Assembly: GCF_014654205.1 (NCBI RefSeq)
Contig: NZ_BNAW01000045.1
Coordinates: 1 to 64,000, forward strand
From: Amycolatopsis bullii
GTDB taxonomy: Bacteria > Actinomycetota > Actinomycetes > Mycobacteriales > Pseudonocardiaceae
Length of the DNA: 64,000 nucleotides
Direction: 5' to 3'
The notes beneath the pieces were generated by a model that was given only the letters and a program-made list of their open reading frames with translations, did no database searches and was not told where the DNA came from. Below, one piece after another: positions 54,981 through 63,784 of this stretch (its first letter is position 1; the number at the start of each line of letters is the position of its first letter). The translations under genes were made by a program, and so were the position numbers.

Positions 54981-55652
54981 GTGAAGAGGCTTCTGGCGGG
55001 AGCGGCCGCGCTGGCCACCGCGTTCGTGCTGGCCGCGTGCTCCGGCGGGGGCTCGGCCGGTGGTGCGAACGCGGGCGGCGGGGCCGTCGCCGCGGCGGGG
55101 ACCGGCGGCGGGACGCCGACGACCTCCAGCACCACCCCGGCGCCCACCTCCACCGTGGCCGCGCCGACGCCGTCGGCCACGCCCACCCCTGCGTCCACGA
55201 AACCGGCGCCGACCAGCACCTCGGCCAAGCCGAAGCCCAAGCCGACGCCGACGCCGAAGCCGACCCCGAAGCCCGCGCCGGACCCCGGTGTCCCGTGCGC
55301 CGCGGCGGCCGCGTCCGCGGGCACCGCCGCCTGCGTCGACATCTCCGCGCACAAGGCGTGGCTGCTGGAGGGCGGCAAGGTCGTCTACGGTCCGGTGCCG
55401 ATGCTGCCGGGCCGCAAGGGCTACGAGACCCCGACCGGCGCGTTCCACGTCATCTCCAAGGAGAAGATGCACCTGTCGAAGGAATTCGACAACGCGGAGA
55501 TGCCGAACTCGGTCTTCTTCTACCCGGGCGACGCCTTCCACACGGGCAGCCTCTCGGTGTACTCGCACGGCTGCATCCACCTGTCGGCAGGCGCGTCCCT
55601 GAAGTTCTTCAACACGCTGCACGTCGGCGACGTCGTGCAGGTCGTCCCGTAA
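54981..55652 (+). CDS. L,D-transpeptidase (YkuD-domain) lipoprotein
   Basis: A cell-wall lipoprotein of 223 residues. The lipobox LAAC has Cys20 after a signal peptide. A long Thr/Pro/Lys linker (about 45-102) carries it through the envelope. The YkuD domain (about 108-223) has the catalytic SHGCIHLS (Cys198), preceded by GYETPTGAFHVISK. Such enzymes form 3-3 crosslinks between peptidoglycan stems or attach proteins. The start is GTG 54981. Length and domain order match actinobacterial single-domain Ldt lipoproteins. Confidence 0.9.
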   Translation: MKRLLAGAAALATAFVLAACSGGGSAGGANAGGGAVAAAGTGGGTPTTSSTTPAPTSTVAAPTPSATPTPASTKPAPTSTSAKPKPKPTPTPKPTPKPAPDPGVPCAAAAASAGTAACVDISAHKAWLLEGGKVVYGPVPMLPGRKGYETPTGAFHVISKEKMHLSKEFDNAEMPNSVFFYPGDAFHTGSLSVYSHGCIHLSAGASLKFFNTLHVGDVVQVVP

Positions 55653-55764
55653 GGTCGCTACCCACCGTCACGTGGTGTAGGTCACATTAAGATCAACTTT
55701 TCCGGATTGCTGCAACTGGCCCTCCTGATCTTGCGACAAACAGTCGCATGGGAAGGGGGGCCAG

Positions 55765-58746
55765 ATGGCCTTTCGGAAGCTTCGCCTGCTGCTGACGACC
55801 GTCCTGACCGGGACGTTGCTGCCTGTGATCGCCCCCGGAGTGGCGGCCGCGGCGACGCTCCCGCCCGGGTTCGTGCTCCGGGACACCGACTCCGGGCTGG
55901 GGCCGTATCAGCTCACGGACTTCGCGTACCTTCCCGACACCTCCGTCCTCGCCACCGGCAAGGACGGCCGTGTCCGCTGGCTGCCGGTCACCGGCACCGG
56001 CCGGACCATCGCCACGCTGCCGGTCCGCGCCGACGGCGACCTCGGGCTCGTCGGCCTGGCCGTGGCGCCGGACTACGCGACCTCGCGGGCCGTCTACCTC
56101 ACGCGGTCGATCAACACCGCCGGCGGCTTCGTCATGCGGCTGTCGCGGTTCACCGTGACCGTGGACGCGGCGGGCGCGCCGGCCGGCCTGACCGGTGAGC
56201 GGCCGGTGTTCGAGGCGCCGGGCACCTTCGACGTCCACGGCATCGACACCGTCCTCGCCGCCGCGGACGGGACGCTGTGGCTGTCCGTCGGCGACGACAG
56301 CGACTACCGGCAGGTCGACCCGGGCGCGCTGCGCGCCCAGGACGTCGACCAGCCGTACGGCAAGCTCCTCCACCTGACCGCCGACGGCCAGGGTGTGCCG
56401 GGGAACCCCTACTACGACGCGGCCGCCCCGGGCGCGACCGCGAGCAAGGTGTTCGCGCGCGGGTTCCGGAACCCGTTCCGCTTCAGCCTCGACCCGAGCC
56501 TCGGCCTGCCGGTCGGCGGCGACGTCGGCTGGGGCAGCTGGGAAGAGCTCGACGTCGTCCAGCGCGGTGCCAACCAGGGCTGGCCGTGCTGGGAGGGCAA
56601 CCACCAGACGCCGGGCTACAGCTCCCTCCCGGGGTGCGCCGGCGTGCCGAACCAGCCGCCGCTGTTCGAGCTCCCGCACGGCGACGGGGTGATGACGGGC
56701 AACAGCATCACCGGCGGCATTGTCTACAGTGGATCCAGTTATCCGGCGGCCTACCGCGGCGGGTACTTCTTCGGCGACTACGTGTCGAACCGGATCTGGA
56801 CGCTGCGGTACGACGACCAGGGAAAGCTCGCGCAGGCCCCGGAAAACCCGCCGGCCTTCGACGGCGTCGGCGGTCCGGTGAAGTTCGCGGCGGCACCGAA
56901 CGGCGACATCGTCTACGCCGACATCGTGTCCGGCACCCTGCGCCGGCTGGCCTACACCGCGGGCAACACCGCGCCGGTGGCGAACGCCACGACGTCGACG
57001 GACCCGGACACCCGCACGGTGTCGTTCGACGGCTCGGCTTCGGTCGACTACGACAACGACGTGCTCGGGTACGACTGGGACTTCGGCGATGGCGCCACCG
57101 CGGCCGACGCCGGTCCGAAGGTGTCGCACACCTACGCGGCGGGCCCCGCGTCGTTCACCGCGAAGCTGCGCGTCCGGGACCCGCTGGGGCTCACCGGCGA
57201 AGCCACCATCGCGGTCGCGCCCGGCAACCGCACCCCGGTGCTCACGCTGACCCCGCCCGCGGCCACGACGTTCGCCGTGAACCAGACGGTCTCCGTGCGC
57301 GCCACCGCGACCGACGCCGAGGACGGAGCCCTGCCGATCACCTGGACCACGGCGGTGCGGCACTGCCCGAGCGAAGCGACGTGCCACTCGCACCCGGGCG
57401 TCGGCGGGACCGGCGAGAGCTTCTCGCAGGCGTTCACCGGGCACCCGGACTCCCGGATGGAATTCACCGCGACGGTGACCGACAGCGCGGGTGTCTCCAC
57501 GGCCAAGACGTACACGGCGATGCCGCGGCAGCACCGGATCACGCTGCGCGGCACGCAACCCGCCGCGCTGAGCATCCCGGTGGCGGGCGGGGCCAGCTCG
57601 GCCATGGTCACCGAAGGCGCTTCCTTCGACGTCGAGGCCGCGCCGCTGGCCACCGACGGCGCTTCGAAGTTCTCCGGCTGGCAGGGTGGTCCTGCGGACC
57701 CGACCTGGGTCATCACGGTCGGCGCAACCGACTTGACGCTGACGGCGAACTACACGACCCCGATCGACCAGCGCTACGACGCCGACGCGGCGGTGCGGGC
57801 GACCCTCGGCGCGCCGGCGGCGGCCGAGATCACCGACGGCCCGGTCCACTACCGGGTGTACGCGAACGGCCGGATGTACTGGAGCGCCGAAACCGGCACC
57901 CGGTACATCACCGGACCGGTGCTGGAGAAGTACCTCGCCTACGGCGGGCACAGCGTGCTCGGCCCGCCGTTGTCCGACACGCTGACGACCCCGGACGGGG
58001 TGGCCCAGTACAACCACACGCTCATCAACGGCACGGTGGGTTCGATCTACTCCACGCCGGCGACGGGCGCGCACCTGATCTTCGGGGAGATCCGGAAGAA
58101 GTGGGCGGAGCTGGATTACGAGCGTGGTCTCGGGTATCCGACGACCGACGAGCTGGGGACGCCGGACGGGGTGGCTCGCTACAACCACTTCGTCAAGGAC
58201 GGCACGGCCGGGTCGATCTACTACACGCCGTGGACGGGTGCGCACGCGATTTTCGGGGAGATCCGGAAGAAGTGGGCGGAGCTGGACTACGAGCGTGGTC
58301 TCGGGTATCCGACGACCGACGAGCTCGGCACGCCGGACGGCGTCGCCCGCTACAACCACTTCGTCAAGAACGGCAACGTCGGGTCGATCTACTGCACGCC
58401 GTGGACGGGTGCGCACGCCATCTACGGGGAGATCCGGAAGAAGTGGGCGGCGCTCGACTACGAGCGCGGTCTCGGCTACCCGGCGACCGACGAGCTCGGC
58501 ACGCCGGACGGCCGCGGCCGGTACAACCACTTCACCGCCGGCGGCTCGATCTACTACACGTGGTCCACGGGCGCCCACGTGGTGAAGGGCGAGATCCGCA
58601 AGCGCTGGGCGGCGCTCGGCTGGGAGTACTCCTACCTGCACTACCCGAAGTCGGACGAGTACGCGACGAGCAGCGGGTGGCGCAGCGACTTCGAGGGCGG
58701 CTACATCACCTACACCTACGCCGGGCCCCGAGATCGTCGCTGGTGA
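55765..58746 (+). CDS. Secreted PQQ-type sugar dehydrogenase-like protein with PKD and LGFP repeats
   Basis: A secreted protein of 993 residues. A Sec signal (about 1-30) precedes a six-bladed propeller domain of the GdhB/Hedgehog-interacting type (about 31-400), with FARGFRNPFRFSLDPS and WEELDVVQRGANQGWPCWEG. A PKD domain follows (about 410-490, VLGYDWDFGDGATAA), then a Cys-containing beta domain and an LGFP repeat block (about 670-990). LGFP repeats are thought to bind the actinobacterial cell envelope. The last residues, GPRDRRW, break off from the LGFP pattern, so the C-terminus may be altered. ATG 55765 follows GGAAGGGGGG. Dehydrogenase activity is not certain. Confidence 0.85.
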   Translation: MAFRKLRLLLTTVLTGTLLPVIAPGVAAAATLPPGFVLRDTDSGLGPYQLTDFAYLPDTSVLATGKDGRVRWLPVTGTGRTIATLPVRADGDLGLVGLAVAPDYATSRAVYLTRSINTAGGFVMRLSRFTVTVDAAGAPAGLTGERPVFEAPGTFDVHGIDTVLAAADGTLWLSVGDDSDYRQVDPGALRAQDVDQPYGKLLHLTADGQGVPGNPYYDAAAPGATASKVFARGFRNPFRFSLDPSLGLPVGGDVGWGSWEELDVVQRGANQGWPCWEGNHQTPGYSSLPGCAGVPNQPPLFELPHGDGVMTGNSITGGIVYSGSSYPAAYRGGYFFGDYVSNRIWTLRYDDQGKLAQAPENPPAFDGVGGPVKFAAAPNGDIVYADIVSGTLRRLAYTAGNTAPVANATTSTDPDTRTVSFDGSASVDYDNDVLGYDWDFGDGATAADAGPKVSHTYAAGPASFTAKLRVRDPLGLTGEATIAVAPGNRTPVLTLTPPAATTFAVNQTVSVRATATDAEDGALPITWTTAVRHCPSEATCHSHPGVGGTGESFSQAFTGHPDSRMEFTATVTDSAGVSTAKTYTAMPRQHRITLRGTQPAALSIPVAGGASSAMVTEGASFDVEAAPLATDGASKFSGWQGGPADPTWVITVGATDLTLTANYTTPIDQRYDADAAVRATLGAPAAAEITDGPVHYRVYANGRMYWSAETGTRYITGPVLEKYLAYGGHSVLGPPLSDTLTTPDGVAQYNHTLINGTVGSIYSTPATGAHLIFGEIRKKWAELDYERGLGYPTTDELGTPDGVARYNHFVKDGTAGSIYYTPWTGAHAIFGEIRKKWAELDYERGLGYPTTDELGTPDGVARYNHFVKNGNVGSIYCTPWTGAHAIYGEIRKKWAALDYERGLGYPATDELGTPDGRGRYNHFTAGGSIYYTWSTGAHVVKGEIRKRWAALGWEYSYLHYPKSDEYATSSGWRSDFEGGYITYTYAGPRDRRW
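58084..58596 (+). repeat. 171-bp tandem repeat encoding LGFP modules
   Basis: The segment starting GGGGAGATCCGGAAG recurs at 58084, 58255 and 58426, exactly 171 bp (57 codons) apart. The first 70-80 bp are nearly identical between copies. A shorter unit begins near 58588. Identity at the DNA level implies recent duplication or gene conversion and a risk of collapse in short-read assembly. Confidence 0.85.
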
Positions 58747-58810
58747 CCGCCACGAAGTTCTTCAACACCTCGAAACGGACGACGAAGTCCAGGCCGTCCG
58801 ATAAGTCCTC

Positions 58811-60334
58811 TTAGGACTGACGCAGGCCTGCCGGGGTGGTCCCGGCCGTCGTCAGCGGCAGGCCGAGGGCGACGCGCTCGGTGAGCCACGGGCTCGGCCG
58901 GTAGCGGGGGTCGCCGGTGGCCGCGCTGAGGCCGCGCAGGATGCGCAGCACCACGTCGCCGCCGACGAGGTCGCCCCAGGCCAGCGGGCCGCGGGGGTAG
59001 CCGAGGCCGAGGCGGACCGCCGTGTCGATGTCCGCCGGGGTGGCCAGCTGCTGGCCCGCGATGAAACAAGCCGTGTTGACGATCGACGCCAGCAGGCGCT
59101 GCGCGATCGGCGCGGGCCCGTCGCGGACCACGGTCACGGGGTGCCCGGTGGCGGCCAGTGCACCCCACGCGGCGCGGCCCGCCGCCGGGTCGAGTCCCGG
59201 GTGGACGGACATCGTCAGGCGGCGTTCGTAGCCGCCCAGCGGATCGACGCCGGCGACGCGGTCCAACGGCAGCCCGGCGCGGGTCGCGGCGTCCACTGTG
59301 GATTCCCCGTAGAGCGGCACGAGCAGGATGGCGTCCGGGTAGGCGTCGGACACCACCTGGACGCCCGCGGACGACAGCGCGCGGGCGAGGTGCTCGTCCG
59401 CGGTGAACACCGGGCTCGCCGGCTTCGGCGGGGCGGCGGGCTCGTCGGCGACCTGCTGCTTGCCGTCCGGGTAGGAGTAGAAGCCTTCGCCGTTCTTGCG
59501 TCCGAACAGGCCGGCCGCGACGCGCGGGCGGGTCAACCAGGACGGCCGCAGCCGCGGGTCGCCGTGGAAGCCGCTCCAGATGCTTTCCAGGACGGCGTGC
59601 GAGACGTCGAGGCCGGTGAGGTCGAGCAGTTCGAACGGGCCGAGTTTCAGGCCGAGGACGTCCCGCGCGATGCGGTCGACGTCGGCGGGCTCGGCCAGCG
59701 CCTCGGCGAGGATCTGCAGCGCCTCGGTGTTCAGGCCCCGGCCGGCGTGGTTGACCAGGAAGCCGGGGGCGTCCTTCGCCAGCACCGGCTCGTGGCCCCA
59801 GCTCTTGACCAGCTCGAGCGCTTCGCCCGGCAGCCAGGCGTGCGTGCGCGCGCCCGGCACCACCTCGACCAGCCGCATCAGCGGCACGGGGTTGAAGAAG
59901 TGCAGGCCGAGCAGGCGCCCGGGGTCGGCCAGCGCGGCGGCGATCTCGGTGACCGACAGCGAACTCGTGTTGGTCGCGAAGATCGTCTTCTGTGGACAGA
60001 CGCGTTCGAGGCTCGCGAACAGGGCGCGTTTCGTCGCGAGGTCCTCCCGGACGGCTTCGACCACGAGGTCGACGCCGTCCGCGGGCGCGTCGGGTGCGTC
60101 CACGGCGATCAGCCGGTCCCTCACCGCCTGCGGGTCGCCGGTGAGCTTGCCCTTGGCGGCGAGCTTGTCCACCATCCCGCCGACGTACTCGATCGCGTCG
60201 GCGACGGCCTCGCGCCGGACGTCGGCCAGCTCGACGGTCACCCCCGCGGTCGCGGCCAGCTGGACGATCCCGCGGCCCATCACCCCGGTCCCGATCACCC
60301 GGATCCTGCCGACCTGCCCGGCCCACCCCGTCAC
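58811..60334 (-). CDS. 3-hydroxyacyl-CoA dehydrogenase (PaaH/FadB-like)
   Basis: An NAD-dependent dehydrogenase of 507 residues for beta-oxidation-type steps. The Rossmann motif VIGTGVMGRGIVQ is at 13-25. The catalytic His144 is in LLGLHFFNPVPL with VEVV following, and NTSSLSVTEIA and DAPGFLVNH supply substrate-binding residues. The protein has a duplicated C-terminal helical domain (about 190-290 and 380-500), as in PaaH-type enzymes of about 500 residues. The start is GTG 60334. It is not linked to a thiolase or hydratase here. The TetR gene lies 37 bp upstream on the same strand. Confidence 0.92.
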   Translation of the reverse strand: MTGWAGQVGRIRVIGTGVMGRGIVQLAATAGVTVELADVRREAVADAIEYVGGMVDKLAAKGKLTGDPQAVRDRLIAVDAPDAPADGVDLVVEAVREDLATKRALFASLERVCPQKTIFATNTSSLSVTEIAAALADPGRLLGLHFFNPVPLMRLVEVVPGARTHAWLPGEALELVKSWGHEPVLAKDAPGFLVNHAGRGLNTEALQILAEALAEPADVDRIARDVLGLKLGPFELLDLTGLDVSHAVLESIWSGFHGDPRLRPSWLTRPRVAAGLFGRKNGEGFYSYPDGKQQVADEPAAPPKPASPVFTADEHLARALSSAGVQVVSDAYPDAILLVPLYGESTVDAATRAGLPLDRVAGVDPLGGYERRLTMSVHPGLDPAAGRAAWGALAATGHPVTVVRDGPAPIAQRLLASIVNTACFIAGQQLATPADIDTAVRLGLGYPRGPLAWGDLVGGDVVLRILRGLSAATGDPRYRPSPWLTERVALGLPLTTAGTTPAGLRQS

Positions 60335-60371
60335 GTCGTGCCGCCTTCCGCCGTTGGACTCCCGCCTCAGC

Positions 60372-61043
60372 CTAGAGCCCCACGAACTCCGCCATCCGCC
60401 TCGCCGAGTGGGCGAAGAACGCGTCGGCCGGATCGACGCTGCCGACGTACTGGCCGAACAGGTCGAAGCTGATCGCGCCGAACAGCTGGGTCCAGGCCAT
60501 GAGCAGCCGGGCCACGGTTTCGGGGCCGGCGATGATCCCGAGGGCCTTCGTCAGCGTCTCGGCCTGGGCACGCAGCTCGGGCGGGACCTCGCCGTCGACG
60601 TCCCGCAGCTCGGTGTGCGTGAGGACCTTGACCAGGGCGAGCGCGACCCGGGAGGCCGGCACGACGGTGTCCTGCGGTGCGGCGTACCCGGGGATCGGCG
60701 AGCCGTAGATCAGCGCGTACTCATGGGGGTGCGCGCGGGCCCAGTCGCGGGTGCCCTGCCAGATCGCCAGCCAGCGTTCGCGCAGGTCGCCGGTGCCCGG
60801 GTCCGCCTTTTCGGCCGCCTCGCCGATGGCGTTGTAGGCGTCGACGATCAGGTCGGTCAGCAGCCGGTCGCGGCTCGGGAAGTACCGGTAGATCGCGGAC
60901 GACACCATGCCCAGCTCCCGAGCCACCGAGCGCAGCGAGAGCCCGTGCGCGCCGACCTCGGCGAGCTGGCGGCGGGCTTCGTCCTTGATCTCCTGGGTCA
61001 GTTCGGCGCGGGCACGTTCACGCGCGGTGCGGGTGGCGGTCAT
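60372..61043 (-). CDS. TetR-family transcriptional regulator
   Basis: A repressor of 223 residues. The N-terminal helix-turn-helix (about 25-60) reads LSLRSVARELGMVSSAIYRY. The C-terminal ligand domain is of the TetR_C_25-like actinobacterial type (YALIYGSPIPGYAAP, then MAWTQLFGAISFDLFGQY). ATG 61043 is preferred; the frame to 61142 would read through the operators. Two identical 13-bp palindromes lie between it and the divergent F420-type gene, which is therefore the likely target together with itself. Confidence 0.92.
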   Translation of the reverse strand: MTATRTARERARAELTQEIKDEARRQLAEVGAHGLSLRSVARELGMVSSAIYRYFPSRDRLLTDLIVDAYNAIGEAAEKADPGTGDLRERWLAIWQGTRDWARAHPHEYALIYGSPIPGYAAPQDTVVPASRVALALVKVLTHTELRDVDGEVPPELRAQAETLTKALGIIAGPETVARLLMAWTQLFGAISFDLFGQYVGSVDPADAFFAHSARRMAEFVGL

Positions 61044-61082
61044 GTGATCAGTGTGCCATGACGAGAGCGCTGCACAAAATAG

Positions 61083-61148
61083 AGAGCACTGCTCTTGACA
61101 GTGTGCAGCGCTCTGGTGTTCACTGCTCTTAACCGAGAGCACTGCTCT
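61083..61148. promoter_or_regulatory. Twin TetR operators AGAGCACTGCTCT
   Basis: AGAGCA-C-TGCTCT occurs perfectly at 61083-61095 and 61136-61148, 53 bp apart, with an extra half-site CACTGCTCT between them. TTGACA at 61095-61100 overlaps the first copy. The second copy covers the region just before the ribosome-binding site of the plus-strand gene. This is a strong candidate for TetR control of both genes. Confidence 0.75.
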
Positions 61149-61168
61149 CCCAAACTTCGGAGGACACC

Positions 61169-61615
61169 ATGACCGCCACCCGCTACATCAAGCCGAAGAA
61201 GTCCACCAACGTCTTCAACGAGGCTGTCGCGAAGCTGACCAACCTGGGCCTGAGCGTCTGGGGCAGCCGGGTGCTGACCGTCGTCGGCCGGAAGAGCGGC
61301 GAGCCGCGCTCGGTGCCGGTCAACCTGCTGACCGTCGACGGTGTCCGCTACCTCGTCGCCCCGCGCGGCGAGACGCAGTGGGTGCGGAACCTGCGTGCGG
61401 CCGGCCAGGGCACGCTCCGCGTCGGCCGCCGCGTCGAGGCGTTCACCTTCCGCGAGCTGGCCGACGACGAGAAGCCGGGCATCCTGCGCGCCTACCTCAA
61501 GCGCTGGAAGTTCGAGGTCGGCGTGTTCTTCGACGGCGTCGACGCCAAGGCCTCGGACGAGAAGCTGCGCGAGATCGCGCCGGGCTACCCGATCTTCGAG
61601 ATCTTCACGAAGTAG
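61169..61615 (+). CDS. F420-dependent nitroreductase/quinone reductase-family (DDN-like) protein
   Basis: A split-barrel protein of 148 residues of the deazaflavin-dependent nitroreductase family. Landmarks are VLTVVGRKSGEPRSVPVNLL (33-52), which contacts F420, YLVAPRGETQWVRNLRAAGQG, and a hydrophobic C-terminal motif. Family members reduce quinones, nitro compounds or other substrates with F420H2. ATG 61169 has CGGAGG at 5 nt. Its promoter region carries the TetR palindromes, so it is probably induced by a small molecule. The substrate is unknown. Confidence 0.9.
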   Translation: MTATRYIKPKKSTNVFNEAVAKLTNLGLSVWGSRVLTVVGRKSGEPRSVPVNLLTVDGVRYLVAPRGETQWVRNLRAAGQGTLRVGRRVEAFTFRELADDEKPGILRAYLKRWKFEVGVFFDGVDAKASDEKLREIAPGYPIFEIFTK

Positions 61616-61629
61616 GTTTGCGCGCTTTC

Positions 61630-61680
61630 GGGGGTCCGGGTGGCGGAGCCCCCGGCCCGGGGCGAAGCCCCGGTTGTCAC
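61630..61680. repeat. Dispersed GC-rich palindromic repeat, copy B
   Basis: This is a near-identical copy of the element at 37783-37836, with the same two hairpins (GGGGG/CCCCC; CCGGGGC/GCCCCGG). It lies between two convergent genes, where it could act as a bidirectional terminator, and its last bases form the stop codon of the minus-strand gene at 61677. Confidence 0.8.
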
Positions 61681-61862
61681 CGCCGCGTCAGGTTGGCCGC
61701 GACCAGGACCACGCCGACCAGGAACGCGACGAGCCCGATGAGGAACCACAGCTTCTGGCCGGTCATGAAGCTGCCGGTGATGACGCCGATGCCCTGCAGC
61801 ACCCAGACGGCGCCGACGAGCACGAGCACGACCCCGGCCGCGAGGGTGATCCACCGCCTCAT
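61677..61862 (-). CDS. Small two-helix membrane protein
   Basis: A protein of 61 residues with two membrane segments (about 5-27, LAAGVVLVLVGAVWVLQGIG, and 36-56, KLWFLIGLVAFLVGVVLV) joined by a short loop, and a basic C-terminus. It is typical of widespread small actinobacterial membrane proteins without a known role. It lies 9 nt after the response-regulator stop on the same strand and may be cotranscribed with the two-component pair. Confidence 0.75.
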   Translation of the reverse strand: MRRWITLAAGVVLVLVGAVWVLQGIGVITGSFMTGQKLWFLIGLVAFLVGVVLVAANLTRR

Positions 61863-61871
61863 GCGTCCAGC

Positions 61872-62528
61872 TTAAGCGGGCGGCACCAGTTTGTGGCGGT
61901 AGGCGTAGACGACGGCGTGCACCCGGTCGGGCAGCCCGAGCTTGCTCAGCACGCGCGACACGTGCGTCTTCACCGTCTCCTCGCCGACGTGCAGCTTCCG
62001 CGCGATCTCGGCGTTGCTGCAGGCGCCGGCGAGCAGCAGCAGCACCTCGCGTTCGCGGGAGGTCAGCCGGGCCAGCTCCGGGGGTTCGGCCGCCGCCGGT
62101 TCGAGGACCGACGCGAACTTCGCCACCAGCCGCCGCGTCACCGAGGGGTCGATCAGCGCGTCCCCGCGCGCCGCCACCCGCATCGCCGCGACCAGCTCCT
62201 CCGGCGCCAGGCTCTTCAGCAGGAACCCGCTCGCCCCGGCCCGCAGCGCGCGGTAGACGTACTCGTCGGCGTCGTAGGTCGTGAGGACGAGGACGCGGGT
62301 GTCGTTGCCGGGCGCGGAAAGGATCGCCTCGGTCGCGGCGAGGCCGTCGAGGCGGGGCATCCGGACGTCGAGGACCGCGACGTCCGGGCGCAGGCGGGCG
62401 GTCTCGGCGACGGCTTCGCGGCCGTCGGACGCCTCGCCGACGCAGGTGAAGTCGGGCTGGGTGTCGAGCAGCGCGCGCATCCCGGACCGGAACATCGCGT
62501 GGTCGTCGGCCAGCAGGACGCGGATCAT
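61872..62528 (-). CDS. NarL/LuxR-type response regulator
   Basis: A two-component regulator of 218 residues. The receiver domain (about 1-120) has the acidic pair in VLLADDHAMF, the phosphoacceptor Asp54 in AVLDVRMP, and the conserved Thr and Lys (VLTTYDADEY, LLKSLAPEEL). The C-terminal LuxR-type HTH (about 150-212) reads LTSREREVLLLLAGACSNAE. ATG 62528 overlaps the kinase stop by four bases, so the two genes are translated together. The controlled genes cannot be read from the window. Confidence 0.94.
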   Translation of the reverse strand: MIRVLLADDHAMFRSGMRALLDTQPDFTCVGEASDGREAVAETARLRPDVAVLDVRMPRLDGLAATEAILSAPGNDTRVLVLTTYDADEYVYRALRAGASGFLLKSLAPEELVAAMRVAARGDALIDPSVTRRLVAKFASVLEPAAAEPPELARLTSREREVLLLLAGACSNAEIARKLHVGEETVKTHVSRVLSKLGLPDRVHAVVYAYRHKLVPPA

Positions 62529-63679
62529 GTGCTCTCCACCGGGAAGGTCGTGCGCAGCTGCCAGAGCCCGCCGGTTTCGCCGTAGGAGACCTGGCCGCCG
62601 AACAGGGTGACGCGACGGCGGATCCCCGCCAGGCCGCGGTGCGCGTGCTCGTTCTCGGCCGTCCGGTTTTCGCGGAGACCGTTGGTCACCACGAGCACGA
62701 CCTCGGTGCGGCCGAGGTTCAGCTCGACCTCGACCGGGCCCTCGCCGTGGCGCAGGGCGTTGGTCAGGGCCTCCTGGGCGATCCGGTAGAGCGCGATGTC
62801 GAGCGAGCCCGGCAGCTCGCGGGGCTCTCCGCGCAGCGTCAGCCGGGTCGGCAGGCCGGCCGCGCGGACCGTCTCGACCAGCTCGCCGAGGTTGTCCAGG
62901 CCGGGCTGTTCGACGTTGGTTTCGGCGTGCAGCAGGTCGAGCAGCCGCCGCAGGTCGGCCATCGCCGAGCGGCTCGCCGATTCGACGGCGCCGAGCGACT
63001 TCCGGGCCGGTTCGGCGCCCTCGGGCAGGCCGAGCCGGGCGGCGCCGGCGTGCACGCCGATGGCGCTGACGTGGTGGGAGATCACGTCGTGCAGGTCGCG
63101 CGCGATGGTGGTGCGTTCCTCGAGGACGGCCCGTTTGACGGCCTCTTCCTGCTGCTGGCGGCGTTCGTCGGCTTCGCGCTCGAGATCGGCGATGTAGGCG
63201 CGCCGGGCGGTCGTGTACCGGCCGACCAGCCACGGCAGCAGCGCGGAGACGCTGACGTTGATGACGATGAGCCGCCAGTCGGCGGCCGTCCGCCCGCCGC
63301 CCTCGATGCAGCCGACGGCGACCCCGGCGAGCAGCGCCCCGAGCGCGAGCACGGCAGGCCGGGTCCGCAGCCAGGCGCCGGCCCGGTAGCCGGCGATGAG
63401 GATCCCGGCGTTGTTCCCGGTGACGTACCCCTGGCAGGTGCAGAGGAGGACGGGCGCGCTGGCGTAGAGGACGGCGTGGGCGAGCGCGACCCACCCGGAG
63501 TACCGGGCGGCCCCGGCGAGCGCGGCGTTGGCGGCGACCCCGGCGAGCAGCACGGCCCAGGCCCGCCAGCCGGCCTCGCCGAGCGGACCGCGGAGGACGA
63601 AGAGAGCGGCGTCGCAGACCACGCAGACGAGCGCGACCAGCAGCGACTGCCGTCTCAGCGATCCCCGGATGTCCTGCAC
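62525..63679 (-). CDS. HisKA_3-type sensor histidine kinase
   Basis: A membrane kinase of 384 residues. The N-terminus has four to five membrane segments (about 12-155) with short loops and no large extracellular domain, so the signal is probably sensed in or near the membrane. The dimerisation/phosphoacceptor helix has His197 in TIARDLHDVISHHVSA, and a HATPase domain with EALTNALRHGEGP and GLAGIRRRVTLFGG follows. This is the NarX/DesK-like class that pairs with LuxR-type regulators; the partner follows with a 4-nt overlap. The start is GTG 63679. Confidence 0.93.
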   Translation of the reverse strand: MQDIRGSLRRQSLLVALVCVVCDAALFVLRGPLGEAGWRAWAVLLAGVAANAALAGAARYSGWVALAHAVLYASAPVLLCTCQGYVTGNNAGILIAGYRAGAWLRTRPAVLALGALLAGVAVGCIEGGGRTAADWRLIVINVSVSALLPWLVGRYTTARRAYIADLEREADERRQQQEEAVKRAVLEERTTIARDLHDVISHHVSAIGVHAGAARLGLPEGAEPARKSLGAVESASRSAMADLRRLLDLLHAETNVEQPGLDNLGELVETVRAAGLPTRLTLRGEPRELPGSLDIALYRIAQEALTNALRHGEGPVEVELNLGRTEVVLVVTNGLRENRTAENEHAHRGLAGIRRRVTLFGGQVSYGETGGLWQLRTTFPVEST

Positions 63680-63784
63680 ACCCGCAACTGTGCCCTAACC
63701 GCGGTGCGAAGGAGGTGGGAACGCCCCGATGCGGCGTGAGGGGGGTGCGCGGCACCGGAGCGTTCCCGGCTTGGGGCGCTGGGG

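Noticed and set aside
55693..58641. A 982-residue minus-strand ORF
   Set aside because: It is antisense to the secreted propeller/LGFP gene, has low-complexity Arg/Gly/Val composition and matches no domain.
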